A stretch of DNA of 64,000 bases, taken from positions 361,001-425,000 of the forward strand of contig JACVVK020000470.1 in the NCBI GenBank assembly GCA_018292915.2. The letters run 5' to 3'. Shown here piece after piece: positions 22,202-34,115 of this stretch. Below the pieces are notes generated by a model, which was given only the letters and a program-made list of their open reading frames with translations, was not told the DNA's origin and ran no database searches. Every line of letters starts with the position of its first letter. Within the stretch, counting starts at the first letter, position 1. The translations under genes were made by a program, and so were the position numbers. Source of the stretch: Batillaria attramentaria. Its lineage: Eukaryota; Mollusca; Gastropoda; Batillariidae.

Positions 22202-24212
22202 TGTGCTGGGTCTGACCATACTAACTTCAATACCGACAAAGGCAGGGTAGCACTGATAAGTGTAAATCGCGTGATTTGTTCATTACTAGTAGCACAATGT
22301 AGACAAACCCAGACTGGACTTCACATGCAGTTCAAGTGTTGCTCCCTACCACACTTGATCAGCAACATGCATACCACATGTACACACATGTTGCCGGCCG
22401 ACCGACGTCAGTCAGTGTACATCAGACCCGCAGCTGACCTGCATCAATGCACGTGCAGCGACCACACCAACGCCGCCAGAATTGGCGGCACGACCACTCA
22501 GTTATAGAATTCCCACAGTCAAGTGACTAGCCGCTCAGTCGTAATGACGTCGCTGCAATGTTACGAAAAAGGAAAACACTGAGACTAAAATTAATCATGA
22601 ATGGCTCGGAATGGCTCGGCCGGAATGCCGACCACTGATAGCTGGGTCCGGCTGGGAAAGTTTTATATTATGTATAGCCGCACCATGTGATGTACCCTCC
22701 CTCTTTCCCGGTATAGCAGGCTATGTAATGCTGAGAAATTCCGACTGGTACTGACGGGCTCACTACACCGAACAAAGCAGTTACTGAATGATCAAGGATG
22801 GAGTAGGAACAATTGAGGCAGCGCACTGGCAGTCTCAGCAGACGGAAACATATAGGTCGTCAGTCCGCCGCCGGCGCGCCAGGTCTGTTTGTTTGTGCGA
22901 ACCGGCGGATGTGGAGCATAAAGACTTGGGAAAGTTATACAAACGTGCGAACTGAACTGCCAGTCTGCCTGTTTTAGTGTCTTTCCAGTGTCTTGTGCAG
23001 ACTGTGCTTATGTGCCTGTCTTGTCAGTGTTCCGGTGCTGCAGAACAAGTCAGTTCGCGGCGTGCAGTGTGCCGGCCACAGCCCGGCCGCAGTAACGTGT
23101 AACAATTTTACAGACAAACCGCCTCAGTCTGTCCGCTATCGCCAAGTTTCCGCTCAGGCAGTCAGTCGTTCGCTGGTAAGTTTTTCCGCCGAACCGGCTA
23201 TAATCAGTACAGGTGTTTTGTGAATCAAGTGTTGTCAGTTTCGGACGTGGGTGAAATATCAGTTCCGTCGACAGTCCGGCTGGGAGGCATTTCATAAGTA
23301 TTGAGGCCAAGGCTGAGTCTGCCTCCTTGCTGAAGCCGCAGCGAGATATCCACTGAGCCATCAAGGCGTAGTCATTCGCGCCGTTAGGACAATGTCACTG
23401 ACGGACGGACCGAGCTGACATGACCTGAGTGCCGGGAGTCAGTTATCAGCTTAAACTGAGGAGACTCGCGCCAACAGAACACCGGCTTTACGTGACGTGA
23501 ATGTCTGTATGCTGACTGTGACTGTTCATTCACAACTACCTGCCGACGGTCTCAGTGTCACTGATACTGAAATATCGCTTCAATGAGTGCTGATCATTGT
23601 TTCAAAGTAAAACGGAACTGGGGCCAGAGTCTTCTTGACTTCAAAGAGAGAAAGAACCAGAGAAGAACTGAAGGCTGTCCGCTCCGAGGAATCGGTTACA
23701 GTGACTGAAGGTGTGTACATGTCAGTGCTGTTATGAGAAGCCCTTAAACAAGACAACTTCGGTTTCATTTGCTCTATGTGCATGCTGGGATACTGTAATT
23801 GCATTAATTCAGTGCCGTCTCCCGGCCCCAACCCCATTCCTCTCTCTCTCTCTCTCTCTCTCAGTCTGTGTCTCAGTCTCTGTCTGACAGAGTCTCTCCG
23901 GCGTCTCCGCCGTCACTCCGGCTGTCTGTCTGTCCGAGTCTCGCTCTCTCTCTTTAGCTAGGCTCCCACCACCCTACATGCTTGCCGGCTAGGTGCTTTC
24001 CCTTGACACCCTGTTTGACAGTAGCTGTAAACAGCGTACGTGGTTTCCTTCTTCGCAAGGCAACCAACCTGCACGAAGCTGTCTGCTCACACACCGTGCA
24101 AAAGTGCGTGGGAACATTGCAGCAGACATCCTGTAGCAGTAGTCAGTGCTTTGAGCTCCCATTTTCAGTTGTTTCCGAAACTCCAGAAAGTCGCGTACGT
24201 AGTATCCCCAGG
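22202..24212. other. Intergenic sequence without recognisable genes
   Basis: Only short open frames, none with a recognisable domain. A (CT)n tract lies at 23840-23862. Confidence 0.5.
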
Positions 24213-24483
24213 ATGGACGAAGATGATGTAATTCTTTTATGCATGGCAATCATAACTATTGCATGTGGTGCATGCCTGTCTGCACCACGAAGGTGGTGGA
24301 TTAGAGACTGGATAGCCCGCCGACCCACCGTGACAAGGCTTTTACAACAGCCTTCTTCAGGAATTGGTCACAGATGATCCGGACACATTCCAGTCATGTC
24401 TTAGGATGAACAAGGCTACCTACGATTCGCTACTCGAGAAAGTTGCGCCACTCATTTCGAAGAAAGATACAGACACGACATAA
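24213..24483 (+). pseudogene. Harbinger-type transposase/nuclease (HARBI1-like) N-terminal fragment
   Basis: From the ATG the frame reads MDEDDVILLCM, a hydrophobic stretch and the signature RRWWIRDWIARRPTVT. After one frameshift near 24337 the next frame continues FYNSLLQELVTDDPDTFQSC, then LRMNKATYDSLLEKVAPLIS and stops at 24481. HARBI1-like proteins start with this W-rich block followed by a D-P-x-x-F ... LRM ... Y-x-x-LL-x-x-VAPLI helix region. The DDE catalytic domain is absent, so this is a broken 5' piece of a PIF/Harbinger transposon or of a domesticated derivative. Confidence 0.75.
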
Positions 24484-24850
24484 TAATCGTCATGTCTGAT
24501 CCACCACAATAATGTCTCCGCATGATAGAACGATATCAGGTTGTTCGTCACCTGATCGTCAGCCCATAACATTGTTTTCGATGCCCCAGCCATTTTTCCA
24601 CGCTATTGTGCCAATTACACCCGCATTCAACGACGGTCGAAATTGGTCTGCACGCTGAGTGTACGGAAGAAGAAGGGTAGTCCGGATCTTCGGATTTTGC
24701 GGGAAAGAGCACGGTCCGAGCACGGCGCCGGAATGGGACGGGGCAAGAAAAAATCCAGATGGCTAAACACACTGCCGCTCACCTCCCGGATCGCGGTGGG
24801 AGGGGAAGGCGCTAATCACCAAAGGTACAGCATGTTTGTAGGCTGGTGGG
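24484..24850. other. No recognisable gene
   Basis: The sequence immediately following the Harbinger fragment gives no further transposase frame and no Myb-like accessory ORF on either strand. Confidence 0.4.
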
Positions 24851-24869
24851 ATTGGGCCTTCACACCGCG

Positions 24870-24945
24870 AAATAGTCTTTGTTGCTTGCGCGGCGTTAAA
24901 CACTAACTAACTAACTCACTCTCCTCTCTCTCTCTCTCTCGTTCT
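24870..24945 (+). mobile_element. SINE 3' end plus (CT)n
   Basis: TTTGTTGCTTGCGCGGCGTTA, then a (CTAA)n tail and (CT)n. Same terminal module as 17540-17616. Confidence 0.65.
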
Positions 24946-25386
24946 CAAGTTCAGCCACATATCTGTATCAGTGTATCTCGCCGATTCACTGTGTTCACAA
25001 GGAGGTACGGAAAATCAGTTGCCACATCTACACCGCAGGTACACTGATTCATGCCAGTGAATACATGATACAATGGATGTCAGTGTGTGTTTACATAATG
25101 TTACAAGTGGCAGTGTCATTGCCTGCCATGGTTTCGTCAGTGACGGAGCACCGGTGTAACGCGCAGGATGTACTCCCCCCCCCCCCCCTCCAGATTGAAG
25201 TTCGGGTCTCAACAGTCTGAGGCTGGAAGTGCATCGGGTCTAAAAAGCTTGAGGCTGGAGGTGCCCCGGGTCTAAGCAGTGTGAGGCTGGAAGTGCCCCG
25301 ATGTCAAACGAGGCAGAGAGTACATCTGGCTTATTCAGTTCACCTGTGCTACGCAGTCCATTTGCAACATGATTACGTAACATCTG

Positions 25387-25466
<80 letters not shown>
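25387..25466. repeat. (CT)n(GT)n microsatellite
   Basis: CT units followed directly by about 28 GT units. Confidence 0.97.
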
Positions 25467-25469
<3 letters not shown>

Positions 25470-25470
<1 letters not shown>

Positions 25471-26690
25471 TCACTGACATGATCACGACTGTTACTTTAT
25501 GCTATGCCATTATCATGCATTCATTTCCACTATCAGTAGAGCCTTCGCTGACTGCACTCCGCAGCTGCCGCGTGCGCCAACTGAATTGCGCCTAGCACTG
25601 TGCCGGTGACCGTAGGCTTAGCGAACACCGACACTTTTTGCGTAATCATTATTTTGGTCTTCAGCTTAACCTCCAAGATCCAGTAAGTACTGACGATGAT
25701 GGATATGGACGCGGATCACACCGAGCCTCACGGCCTTGGCGTCAATAAAAGATCTACTGGTACAATACATCCTGTAGTCGTACACACGAGATGTTCTCAG
25801 AATGGTCTATGTACTTTCAAGTTGGCGTTGTTGCCGGCTGAGGCGAGGAAGAATTGGGGAGGGGGGGGGGAGGGGGTTGGAGGGGCGGATGAAAGCGAAA
25901 GAGCCTTCTCGATCCCGGAACAAATATTTGCCTTCGCTTCAACGTTACGTTGCGTTATGTCACAGTCGCAGTAGCAAGGCGTGTCAGGTAGGATTTTCGT
26001 GTGACTACCGTCCTGTATTTTTAGACATTGTTGCAATAGCTTTTTTTTTTTTTTTTTTTTGGTCCACGTGGCGTGAATTGAATTGCGCAAGGGATGTGGA
26101 AAAATGTGTTGCAAAAACTCCAGTCAACAATCGAGACTGATAATATTTTGGGAGCTGAGCTTGTTATCATTGTTTCGTTATCAGTGTAAGTCCGAGTGGT
26201 GGTTGTCTGTGCAATTTCCGCGGAAACAGCGGCTTGTAAGCCTAGACAGGCTCTAGACAGCCGTGAACCGTAAAGCGTACGGCTACTCGTTGCAAGGTTT
26301 GGGCAGTGACTGGTCAATTGGCTGTGCGGCTGCCTGCGGCTAAATAGACTATTAAGCTGGCTGCCAGGAAAAATATTTCTATTGCCGCGCCGGCACAGGA
26401 AAGGGGGATATGCCAGCTGGCCGCCAGCGATTTAATTAGGGTTTCCAGCGTTTCCAGCCCTGCAAGTGCCGATCCTGGCAACGTGTAGCAGCGGCCCTAA
26501 AGACTGACGCGACTGTGGCAGCAGGTTTCAAGCTGACGTAAGTGAAATTCGGGACTAATTAAATCTGCCTTGTTTATCTTTCTCTTGGACTTGTGATTTT
26601 CACTGAGTTCTACCACGCGGGCAATCCTTTTCGCTCTACTAAAACGTGTTCTTCGCACGGCAGATCGGAATTAGTACACGGATTTTGGGT
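25470..26690. other. Intergenic sequence without recognisable genes
   Basis: Contains a T-run at 26040-26061 and G-rich patches near 25859-25876; nothing coding was supported. Confidence 0.5.
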
Positions 26691-26861
26691 TCCACAACGG
26701 CAATAGCGTAATTCCGCTAAAACTGAACAGTGCAGAAATGTTGCCTCTTTTAAAATTTGTTTGCAGAGTAAGAAATGGCAGCGTGGGGCTTTTTTGTTGG
26801 CTTTGTGAATAGTTGAAGTTTCATGCCAGGTACGTGTAATAGTTAAAACAGTGAAAAATGA

Positions 26862-27340
26862 CCGGCCCCCGTAGTGTAGTGGTTAGCACTTCGGACCATG
26901 GACCGGGAGGCAAGGGGGATTTTTCCAACCTAGGTCGGCTCCTACCCAGAGCGGGTGTGCTATGGGCCCGATGGGGAGGCTGTTGCCACACAGCCGAGTT
27001 TTACCCACTTCACGGGTGCGACTTCGGGGGTGCTTCCCTTGGTATGACACGTCTTATGATGTGGATGATTACACGGCCGGCACCGCAGGTGCCGTAGTTC
27101 CCGGGCCTGGTTAATGCCGGGATATTTATGACAGGAAGCATGGAATGCGGCCCTGTCCCGCAGTCCCAAACCACATGGACCTCCATAGCATCATCTTACT
27201 ATCATCCTCATCTCCATCATCATGCATAATAAAAATTGCTTCCGAGTCCTCCGTGGGTTCCACCCATGACCTGGGAGGAACACCACTGGAGCTGGCAAGG
27301 TGTTGGGGCAGCAAAAAAACAAAAACAAAAACAAAAAACA
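26862..27340 (+). mobile_element. tRNA-SINE family B, copy 1 (B box deleted)
   Basis: The head CCGGCCCCCGTAGTGTAGTG GTTAGCAC matches a tRNA A box. The body shares the whole length of the minus-strand copy at 34735-35235, including GACACGTCTTATGATGTGGA and CATCATGCATAAT, and ends in an (AAAAAC)n tail. AACAGTGAAAAATG occurs on both sides as a target duplication. About 26 bp holding the B box is missing relative to the other copy. Confidence 0.85.
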
Positions 27341-27596
27341 GTGAAAAATGAGTGGCATGTGGACCAGGCTATTTGTATTTATACGCGGCTGGCACAAGAG
27401 CTAGCAGACGACAGAGGAATGAGGGGGATATGTGGTCGCTGCTAGCACTGCAAAGAAACGGAATATTGGAATTAATTTTGTTGAAATTTACTCTACACAT
27501 GAGTCTTTGGCTGCTGGATTTTTGTGACTTTTTGTGAATTTCAAAGCATTTCTATGGTGTCATGGGAAGCATTATGTTGAATAGGAATATATATAC

Positions 27597-28353
27597 ACAG
27601 CCGCACTCGCCTAAACGAAACACGCTTAAGCAAAATACTCGGATAACAGAAACCAAAACCAATTCCCCGCCAGACCCCCCTCTTTGTAAGACTATTTCTA
27701 ATTCGGATAAACCAAACTCTGTCAAAAAATAGCTAACTCAAACACGGATAACTCAAACGTGATTTTGACAGATAAGCCAAACTCTAAACACTGTCGGAGA
27801 GACTTTAAAAAAATTTTTTTTGCTTGAAATGGCGTCGGGAAGATAAAAATATTTCGTCACGGCTATGATTATCCTACGGAAACGAACACGTCACCTGTTT
27901 ATCAGTATCCGGGAAACTGATGACGCGTGCCACTTGTTTTTCAGGCGCCACTGACGGTTTGGACAGAAAGAGTGGTAAGTTTGCGTGCGTGAATTAGGTG
28001 GTGGATTCAGGGTTAGAGATGGGATGGCCGAGGGAGGGGCACAGGGAGGGAGATTTGCGATGGGCGTGGTTTATGGGCTAGTCGAAAGGATGTGAGCTCG
28101 GGCTTAGATTTGTGCGTGTACGATTGTTTCTTTTGGCGTGTGTAGGGGAGGGAGTGTGTAACATGCAGTCTCCCAGTGTGTGTGTGTGTGTGTGTGTGTG
28201 AGGGGGGGGGGATGGAGCGTGCATTGGCTTGTGTGTCATAGAAGCGGCACATGTGTGTATCAGTGTGTGTGTGTGTGTGAGGGTGGGGGGTTGGTGGAGT
28301 GCAGGAACGGAGTGGAGCGTGCATTGATTTGTGCGTACAGTAATGCGCGCACA

Positions 28354-28389
<36 letters not shown>

Positions 28390-28477
28390 CCATTTAGTTT
28401 TACAGGTTTAAAAAAAAAAATAAAGCCCCACTGAAGAAAGCACGTGTAACTTGTCACTGTTTTGATCTTATTCATTT

Positions 28478-28552
<75 letters not shown>

Positions 28553-28991
28553 ACGCACAGAGAGAGAGAGAGAGAGTGAGAGAGAGAGAGAGAGAGAGAC
28601 TGAGAAAGTTTTGTCTGTGTTACTAGTCTCAGGAATCAATAAGCTCGACCCGTGTCTCTCTCAGACCGTTGCCATTATACACATTTGCATATACATATAC
28701 ATGTGCCCATAGAAAAGCAGCATACACGTCTACAAATTTTCGCAAAATTATCAATTCGATGTTTCAGTTGCAAAGGGAAGCAAAGATATTCTCTTTTAAA
28801 AAACTTTTTACAAGCATTCCAAGTGATTTTACAACTTATCCCGAAAAAACTCGCTTAAACCGAACTGCAGGGTAATTTCTCGGGAAAGGTTTGGCCGTTA
28901 TCCGAACTCCGACATGATATGCACAAACTCGGATAAGCGAAACGATTTTTCATTCCCCGGGCGAGTTCGGCTTAAGCGTGTTTGACTGTAT
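27597..28991. mobile_element. Pogo/Tigger-like non-autonomous DNA transposon
   Basis: Terminal inverted sequences: CAGCCGCACTCGCCTAAACG at the left, and at the right the reverse complement of CAGTCAAACACGCTTAAGCC. ACTCGGATAA and related half-repeats recur near both ends, as in Tc1/mariner-pogo elements. TATA-rich sequence at both edges is consistent with TA target use. The inside is microsatellite, with no transposase. Confidence 0.65.
28171..28598. repeat. GT, CA and GA microsatellites inside the pogo-like element
   Basis: (GT)n at 28178-28200, 28262-28280 and 28353-28383; (CA)n at 28481-28551; (GA)n at 28560-28598. Confidence 0.95.
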
Positions 28992-29094
28992 ATATATATA
29001 ACATTTTCTTTGAAATCCTGTCTGTATTTTGTGGTCTGTACAGTACCGGCGATTTCACTGCTGGACTCCTTCCGTCTTTTTACCGCAGGTTGAC

Positions 29095-29639
29095 ATGGCC
29101 ATCCCGCCCCTTCTCGACGACGTGGTGCCCCGTCCCATACTAGACAAGGTGTTCCTGTGTTACTACGTGTTCCAGATCGTCTCTACGCTAGGTCTGGACT
29201 TTCAGGGGACCTTGCCGGCTTGCCTCTACCCGTCATGGGTCAGTGAACAGACGACTCGATATACGTGGGTGTTTGGGAGTTTAACGTCCTTTCCCACCAC
29301 ATGCGGGTGATACCAAAGACGGGGCAACGATGAAAAAGCCAGCACAATATTTGGCCCCAGCCGGGATTCGAACTCACGACCCGAGCATTGGAAGTCCAAG
29401 GCTCGATACGAATATTTAGATTCTACATAATTAGGTTTTTTTTTTTGTAAATCGTTTGGATCCACAGAGACTGAGTCTCGGAACGAACTTTCTTTTCCAA
29501 CGGAAGTGATTTAACCAAACATTGATTAATTTTCGATCAGCCCGGCGTTGCTACAATAAAACAAATATAAAACTAAGTAAAACAAGACTACACTACAAGG
29601 CAACGACAAAAAGATATACGGAAAAAGAAACACAGAGAG

Positions 29640-29683
<44 letters not shown>

Positions 29684-29762
29684 TGACTTTGATGCTTTAT
29701 GTATAAGATGTTGGTTACAATAACTATTTTTCAAACTTGCCGTTGAACACTTAACTACATAC

Positions 29763-29809
<47 letters not shown>

Positions 29810-29871
29810 GTTAACGTGTATGTTACAAAATTACAGTAAAGTGTGAAACCGATTTAGAATCGGTGCGCGGG

Positions 29872-29920
<49 letters not shown>

Positions 29921-31763
29921 GTTCTTGTTGTTGTTGTTGTTTTTTTTTGGTGGGGGTGGGGGTGTTAGCACGCCCCTCCCCCCGCTTCACACTGTAACCA
30001 GTCATCTTTCAGTCAGTTATTCATAATAATTTTTATTTCATCAGATGCGCGCGATTCACACCCACCACGTGGAAGTATGGCGTGATCCCTGGCTGGCCAA
30101 CACGTGGCGTCACCCGTGGTACTTTTCCATCTGCGCCTGGGAGGCCACGTGTCACGTGCCCTTCTACTTCGTGGCTGCTTACGCGTATTATCACGGTGAG
30201 AGTTTAAAATTTAACTCGGTTTGTACTACTGGGTCGACTGACTGTGGGGCTGATTTAGTGGCAAACCGATTGCTTTATGCATGATCGTAGTCTTGAAATT
30301 TTCAGTTGAAAAGGTCGAATCGTCATACCTCAGTTTCGCCGACTCCTCGTCACTGACTACCCGTTCCTATAACCAATATAAGGACTTTAACACGGCTAAT
30401 TGCAGACCGTAAGCCGGCGCTGATTGGCTTTCAGGCGCACGTGATGATGTTTTGCCCAATCAACGGGCTGTGCTTCGCTATCCTTGTCAGTTGACATGAC
30501 CGAGTGTCGTTTCTCCGGTAAGCAGGCGACACGCGAATAGGAAAGGGCCTGTGAATGAATGAATATGCTACGCCGTTGATTCATCGTGTACACTGACACA
30601 GAGCAGAGACACACATCCTTAATGAGGACTGAACTGACGTTCCTCATCACATCGGCGTACGGTCTGCAAGTAGCTGTTTCAGGACTTTAATGCGGCAGCT
30701 CAGTTCTGCAACCGTCATTGTCCAACTGACGCGCAGACGACCAAAAAAAAAAATAAAAAAAAATCCAGATCTATTGAGCAGAACATGAAGGCTGGCAAAG
30801 CGTTCTTCTTTGCAAAAGAGTCGCTAAGGAACCGCTACTCTTGCCTGATCCTCGCCACTCTCTGGGGCACAGAGTCTTTCAGTGGAAAGTACTCACGCCC
30901 CGCCGAAAAGGGACTGCACTCTGGAGTCTAGATCCTCGCTTCATTACAGGGCCCAAACCACAGACGGCCAAAACCGAAAGAAGAGTCAACAAGATGGCAC
31001 AGGCCTGGACACTGTGACCGCACACACATCCGCACATCCACACACACATCATGTGCACACAGACGGCAGTCACCGCAGCGGAGAAGTGCGTTCAGGGGCA
31101 CCCTGCCCGCCAGTAACAATGACGCCGTTCTCAGAGTTACACTTGCATCACGTCTGTGCGCAAAGTTGACTTTGAACGTAGAAAGACCAGCCCGTCTTAT
31201 AATGTTGTTTCCATTACTATGGAAACTACATAAAAACGTGGAATACTCGTGCGCGGCGGTTAGGAAGTGACTGAGCTCTACAAAAGTTAACTTGGGGAGT
31301 CAACTGCTTGATGGCTGGACCAGCAGGTAGAGTGTGGCAGTCTAGATCTTCATTCCAACCTTGAGCCACGCTGCGCCCGTCAGTCTCAGTCATCGGCAGG
31401 GTCGAGGCAACGTAACTGGTAACTAATCCGCTGTCTCTGTTGTCAAGGGCCCCTGGGTCATCTCAACCTCCTTCAGACTCCTTCAGCTGTAAAAACAGAT
31501 AAAAATGCTGGGGCCCGATCTGCTGCAATGGTCCGAGGGGTGACCAAGGGTCGACTACTTTTTAAAATAACTATATTCGCATTGAACGGAAAGGGGGGGG
31601 GGGGGGGGGGGGGCGGGGAATTGCCACTTACGAACCTCTGAGGTTGTTAAGCCTGCTCCTAACTGGGCACAGCGCGCGAAACACACATGTGCACATCACG
31701 TTCGTTGCGTTCGGTGTGTCTACTAACCACAAAAGTGAACACAGCTGTACTCTTATCATGTGA

Positions 31764-31832
<69 letters not shown>

Positions 31833-33439
31833 TGTAGAAGCGCTCTGAGCCAGCATCTGCTGGGATACTGCGCTATATAAAAGCAATTTCTTCTTATTAT
31901 TATTATTACTCGGTGACAAACCGATGTAAGATGCACTGTCCGCCGTGTTTGCGCGCCGAGTGACGTAGTACAGCCAATCAGAATCTGTTGTGGAAACCAC
32001 AGTCACAGTTGTGGCTATTTGAAATCCAGGTTGCTGTGATGACGCCACGGCGGCGGAAACCCCCAAAATCACAACTGTGTCACAGCTGTGGACAGCACTG
32101 TGGCGCTCCGCAGTGCCCAGTTAAGACTGAGCCGGCGGCTTCAGCCGAAAGAGTGTAGCTACATGTTCAGTTTAGCTGCATACTAGTAATCAGTTATCCG
32201 ATCTGGCCCTGCACAACGGTTGAGCCCGACTACGAACTGGACACTGCAGACTGCGTGCCCACCTGTGCCGCCTTGGGCTGTCACACTCACCAGACTGTCC
32301 GTGCGGATCAGCCCCTCAAACCCCGGAACACATTCTGCAGTCCTGCCCCCTCTTCAAAGAAGCAAGGACACAACACTGGCCGAACGGAGCCACACTGGCA
32401 GAGAAACTCTGGGGCAGCAAAACAGACCTCTTGAAGACCACTGCTTATATAAAGACCACAAACCTAATCATCTGAGTCCAGAACAGGGAACGCAGAAGAA
32501 GAAGAAGAAGAGCCCGAAAGACTGCGATCTGGCCGGGTTGCACAATCCACGTGAACAATGCACCACAAAACGCTCGGACTGCGTATGTTCATGTTCAGGC
32601 GTTTGGGAGGGGGGGGGGGGGGGAGGACCAGGCACACGATCCTTAGTGTTCAAAAAGTTGCTGTTATTTATTATTCATTTAATTTTTTGCCTTTTTTTTA
32701 ACGAACCCCTCAGAAATACCCAGTTTCCTGGGAATGTCAAGGGAGACACCTACTAGTGTTGAATGAGTTAATTTTTTTCCCCCAACAGGCTAAGGTCTCA
32801 CCGCTGGAAACGCGTAGGGGTGTGTGTTCACTACGCACCCTGCAATGCAAAGGCCTGTATGGCCGGCCGTACACACATCGTGGGTTGATTTGTTTCCTTT
32901 TTGTGGGTTAACATTTGTTGTGTGTGTTTCGGACTAGTTCAGTACTGAACGCACTCGGTCAGTCCTCATCAGCGACCACCGTTTTGATCGTATATGATTG
33001 TGTTGTGGACCCGAATTGTGCGGGTTCCGATTTCAGAGTTTTTGATCATGTTTATCTGCCGTAGCAAGTCAGGTTAAATGCGTGGCATGTATGTGGAGAG
33101 TTTTGTTGATGTTGTTATCCTCTCCTCTTTCATTTTTCGTTGACAGGCATAAGGTCTCACCGCTGGATACGCATACCCGTCATCATGTACTGCACCCAGA
33201 CCATGACGGCCGTGTCGGCAGTGATGATGATGGCGTTCTTCGAGGACTTCAGCTCCTACACGGACCCTCACCCCACCAACGTGATCGAGAGGGCCAAGCT
33301 GGCCTTCATGTACTCCCTGTTCTTCTTCCTGACTCTCCTCAACCTCGCTGACGCAATCTCCAGTAAGGATTACGTGGCGGATGACGACAGAGCGGCGCAA
33401 GGGACCACGAGCGGCAGCGGCACGAAGAAATCGAAATGA
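29095..33439 (+). CDS. TMEM97-like: TMEM97 / sigma-2 receptor-like EXPERA membrane protein, three exons
   Basis: Exons 29095-29238, 30045-30195 and 33147-33439, with consensus-type acceptors and matching phases, give 195 aa (human TMEM97 is about 176). Four membrane segments fit: about residues 17-34, 73-97, 107-130 and 149-168. Family residues are in place. Asp35 in STLGLDFQGTLP, Asp62 in WRDPWLANTW and Glu81 in CAWEATCHVPFY correspond to human Asp29, Asp56 and Glu73 of the ligand pocket. The third helix has IRIPVIMYCTQTMTA followed by FFEDFS, as in TMEM97. The C-terminus ends KKSK, a dilysine ER-retrieval motif. TMEM97 is an ER/late-endosomal sterol-homeostasis protein that binds NPC1 and oxysterols. 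The start is the first ATG, 8 bp after a CCGCAG acceptor at 29086, so a non-coding upstream exon is likely. Confidence 0.9.
29250..29411 (-). mobile_element. tRNA-SINE family A, head-truncated copy just inside intron 1
   Basis: Body and B box (GGGATTCGAACTCACGACCC on plus) present; the A-box side is cut at about 29398. CTCGATA(TA)CG-like repeats at 29253 and 29402 look like the target duplication. The copy begins only about 25 bp after the exon 1 donor. Confidence 0.85.
29640..29955. repeat. GA and GT microsatellites in intron 1
   Basis: (GA)n at 29645-29679 and 29766-29807, (GT)n at 29875-29917, then (GTT)n, T-run and G-rich sequence. The gap between the GA arrays (TTGACTTTGATGCTTTATG) resembles sequence beside the GA array at 51656. 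Confidence 0.9.
30847..30939. mobile_element. 75-bp internally deleted element with 9-bp target duplication
   Basis: GATCCTCGC at 30847-30855 and 30931-30939 bounds a 75-bp insert. Both of the insert's ends match the two ends of the 46042-46707 element in reverse orientation, with the internal 590 bp absent. It lies in intron 2 of the TMEM97-like gene. Confidence 0.75.
31590..31612. repeat. Poly(G) tract
   Basis: An almost pure run of G in intron 2. Confidence 0.9.
31767..31920 (+). repeat. (GT)n plus SINE/LINE-type 3' tail
   Basis: About 31 GT units. They are followed by TGAGCCAGCATCTGCTGGGA, then GCGCTATATAAAAGC and (TTA)n, the 3' ending shared by several lophotrochozoan SINEs and LINEs. 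Confidence 0.75.
32224..32520 (+). pseudogene. LINE ORF2 C-terminal fragment
   Basis: A frame at 32224-32475 (84 codons) reads ARLRTGHCRLRAHLCRLGL, then SPDCPCGSAPQTPEHILQSC, then PLFKEAR. It runs on to LLKTTAYIKTTNLII and a stop. The C-x-C ... EHIL-x-x-CP motif and the RLRTGH block are the terminal zinc-binding region of many non-LTR retrotransposons. It is followed by an (AAG)n tail at about 32490-32510. No RT upstream, so 5'-truncated; it lies in intron 2 of the TMEM97-like gene. Confidence 0.75.
32784..32815 (+). pseudogene. Decayed partial duplicate of TMEM97-like exon 3 start
   Basis: AACAGGCTAAGGTCTCACCGC followed by TGGAAACGCGTA copies the true acceptor and exon start at 33143-33175 (GACAGGCATAAGGTCTCACC GCTGGATACGCATA). 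Homology fades after about 30 bp, and one deleted base shifts the frame. Confidence 0.7.
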
Positions 33440-34077
33440 GCTCATAGCGAAACGAGGATTCGGTACGTCGGCGCCTCCTGCAGCCGGGTAATGAGTTCTA
33501 TGTGACCGGCCGGAGGCATTTGGCTACAACAGCAACAACAACAAAATAATTATGGACTTCGTTTGGAACAGGAAGACGTCAGTTCAAAATGATCGGATGT
33601 TCTGTGTTGACAAGTTCTGTAGTACACAATGACTCAGCATGGCAGAAGGTGACTGGCCAAAAGTTATAGACATTCTGTTGACTGGATGCTGTGAGGTAGC
33701 AAAAAAAACAAAACAAAAAAAAACAACAACCAAAAACCAAAAAAACCCAAAACAAAAAACAACCACAGTCTGACTTTGTGTTAGGATGAGACTGGCCAAC
33801 TCTTCAAAAGACTTTTAAGTTTTCCGCGTTAGATGGTAACCAGGGCACTCTGAACTTTCGTTTACTTATTTATTTGTTTATTGTCCGAAATGGTATCCCC
33901 ATACCAGCATTGGTGTTGTGTAAACTGGCTGTGTTGTACTGAATTTGAGATCGCAGGCTGGATGTCAGGAATTAAAGACTGACGCTTATAACTGCTATAC
34001 CCCTTGACGTCTGTGCTGAATGTAAACTGCTAAGCTCCATGTTTTGTGCCTCAGTGTCCCCTGAAAATACTCAAAAT

Positions 34078-34115
<38 letters not shown>

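Larger units (their letters stand above)
26697..29041 (+). mobile_element. Approx. 480-bp repeat family R, copy A, split by two later insertions
   Basis: Family R segments appear at about 26697-26861, 27340-27595 and 28991-29041. They include TAAAATTTGTTTGCAGAG, TGTTGGCTTTG, TTTCATGCCAGG, ACGCGGCTGGCACAAGAGC, TGAGTCTTTGGCTGCTGG and a CATTTTCTTTGAAATCC ending. The gaps are a tRNA-SINE and a pogo-like element. The host repeat ends about 50 bp before the first exon of the TMEM97-like gene. Confidence 0.8.
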
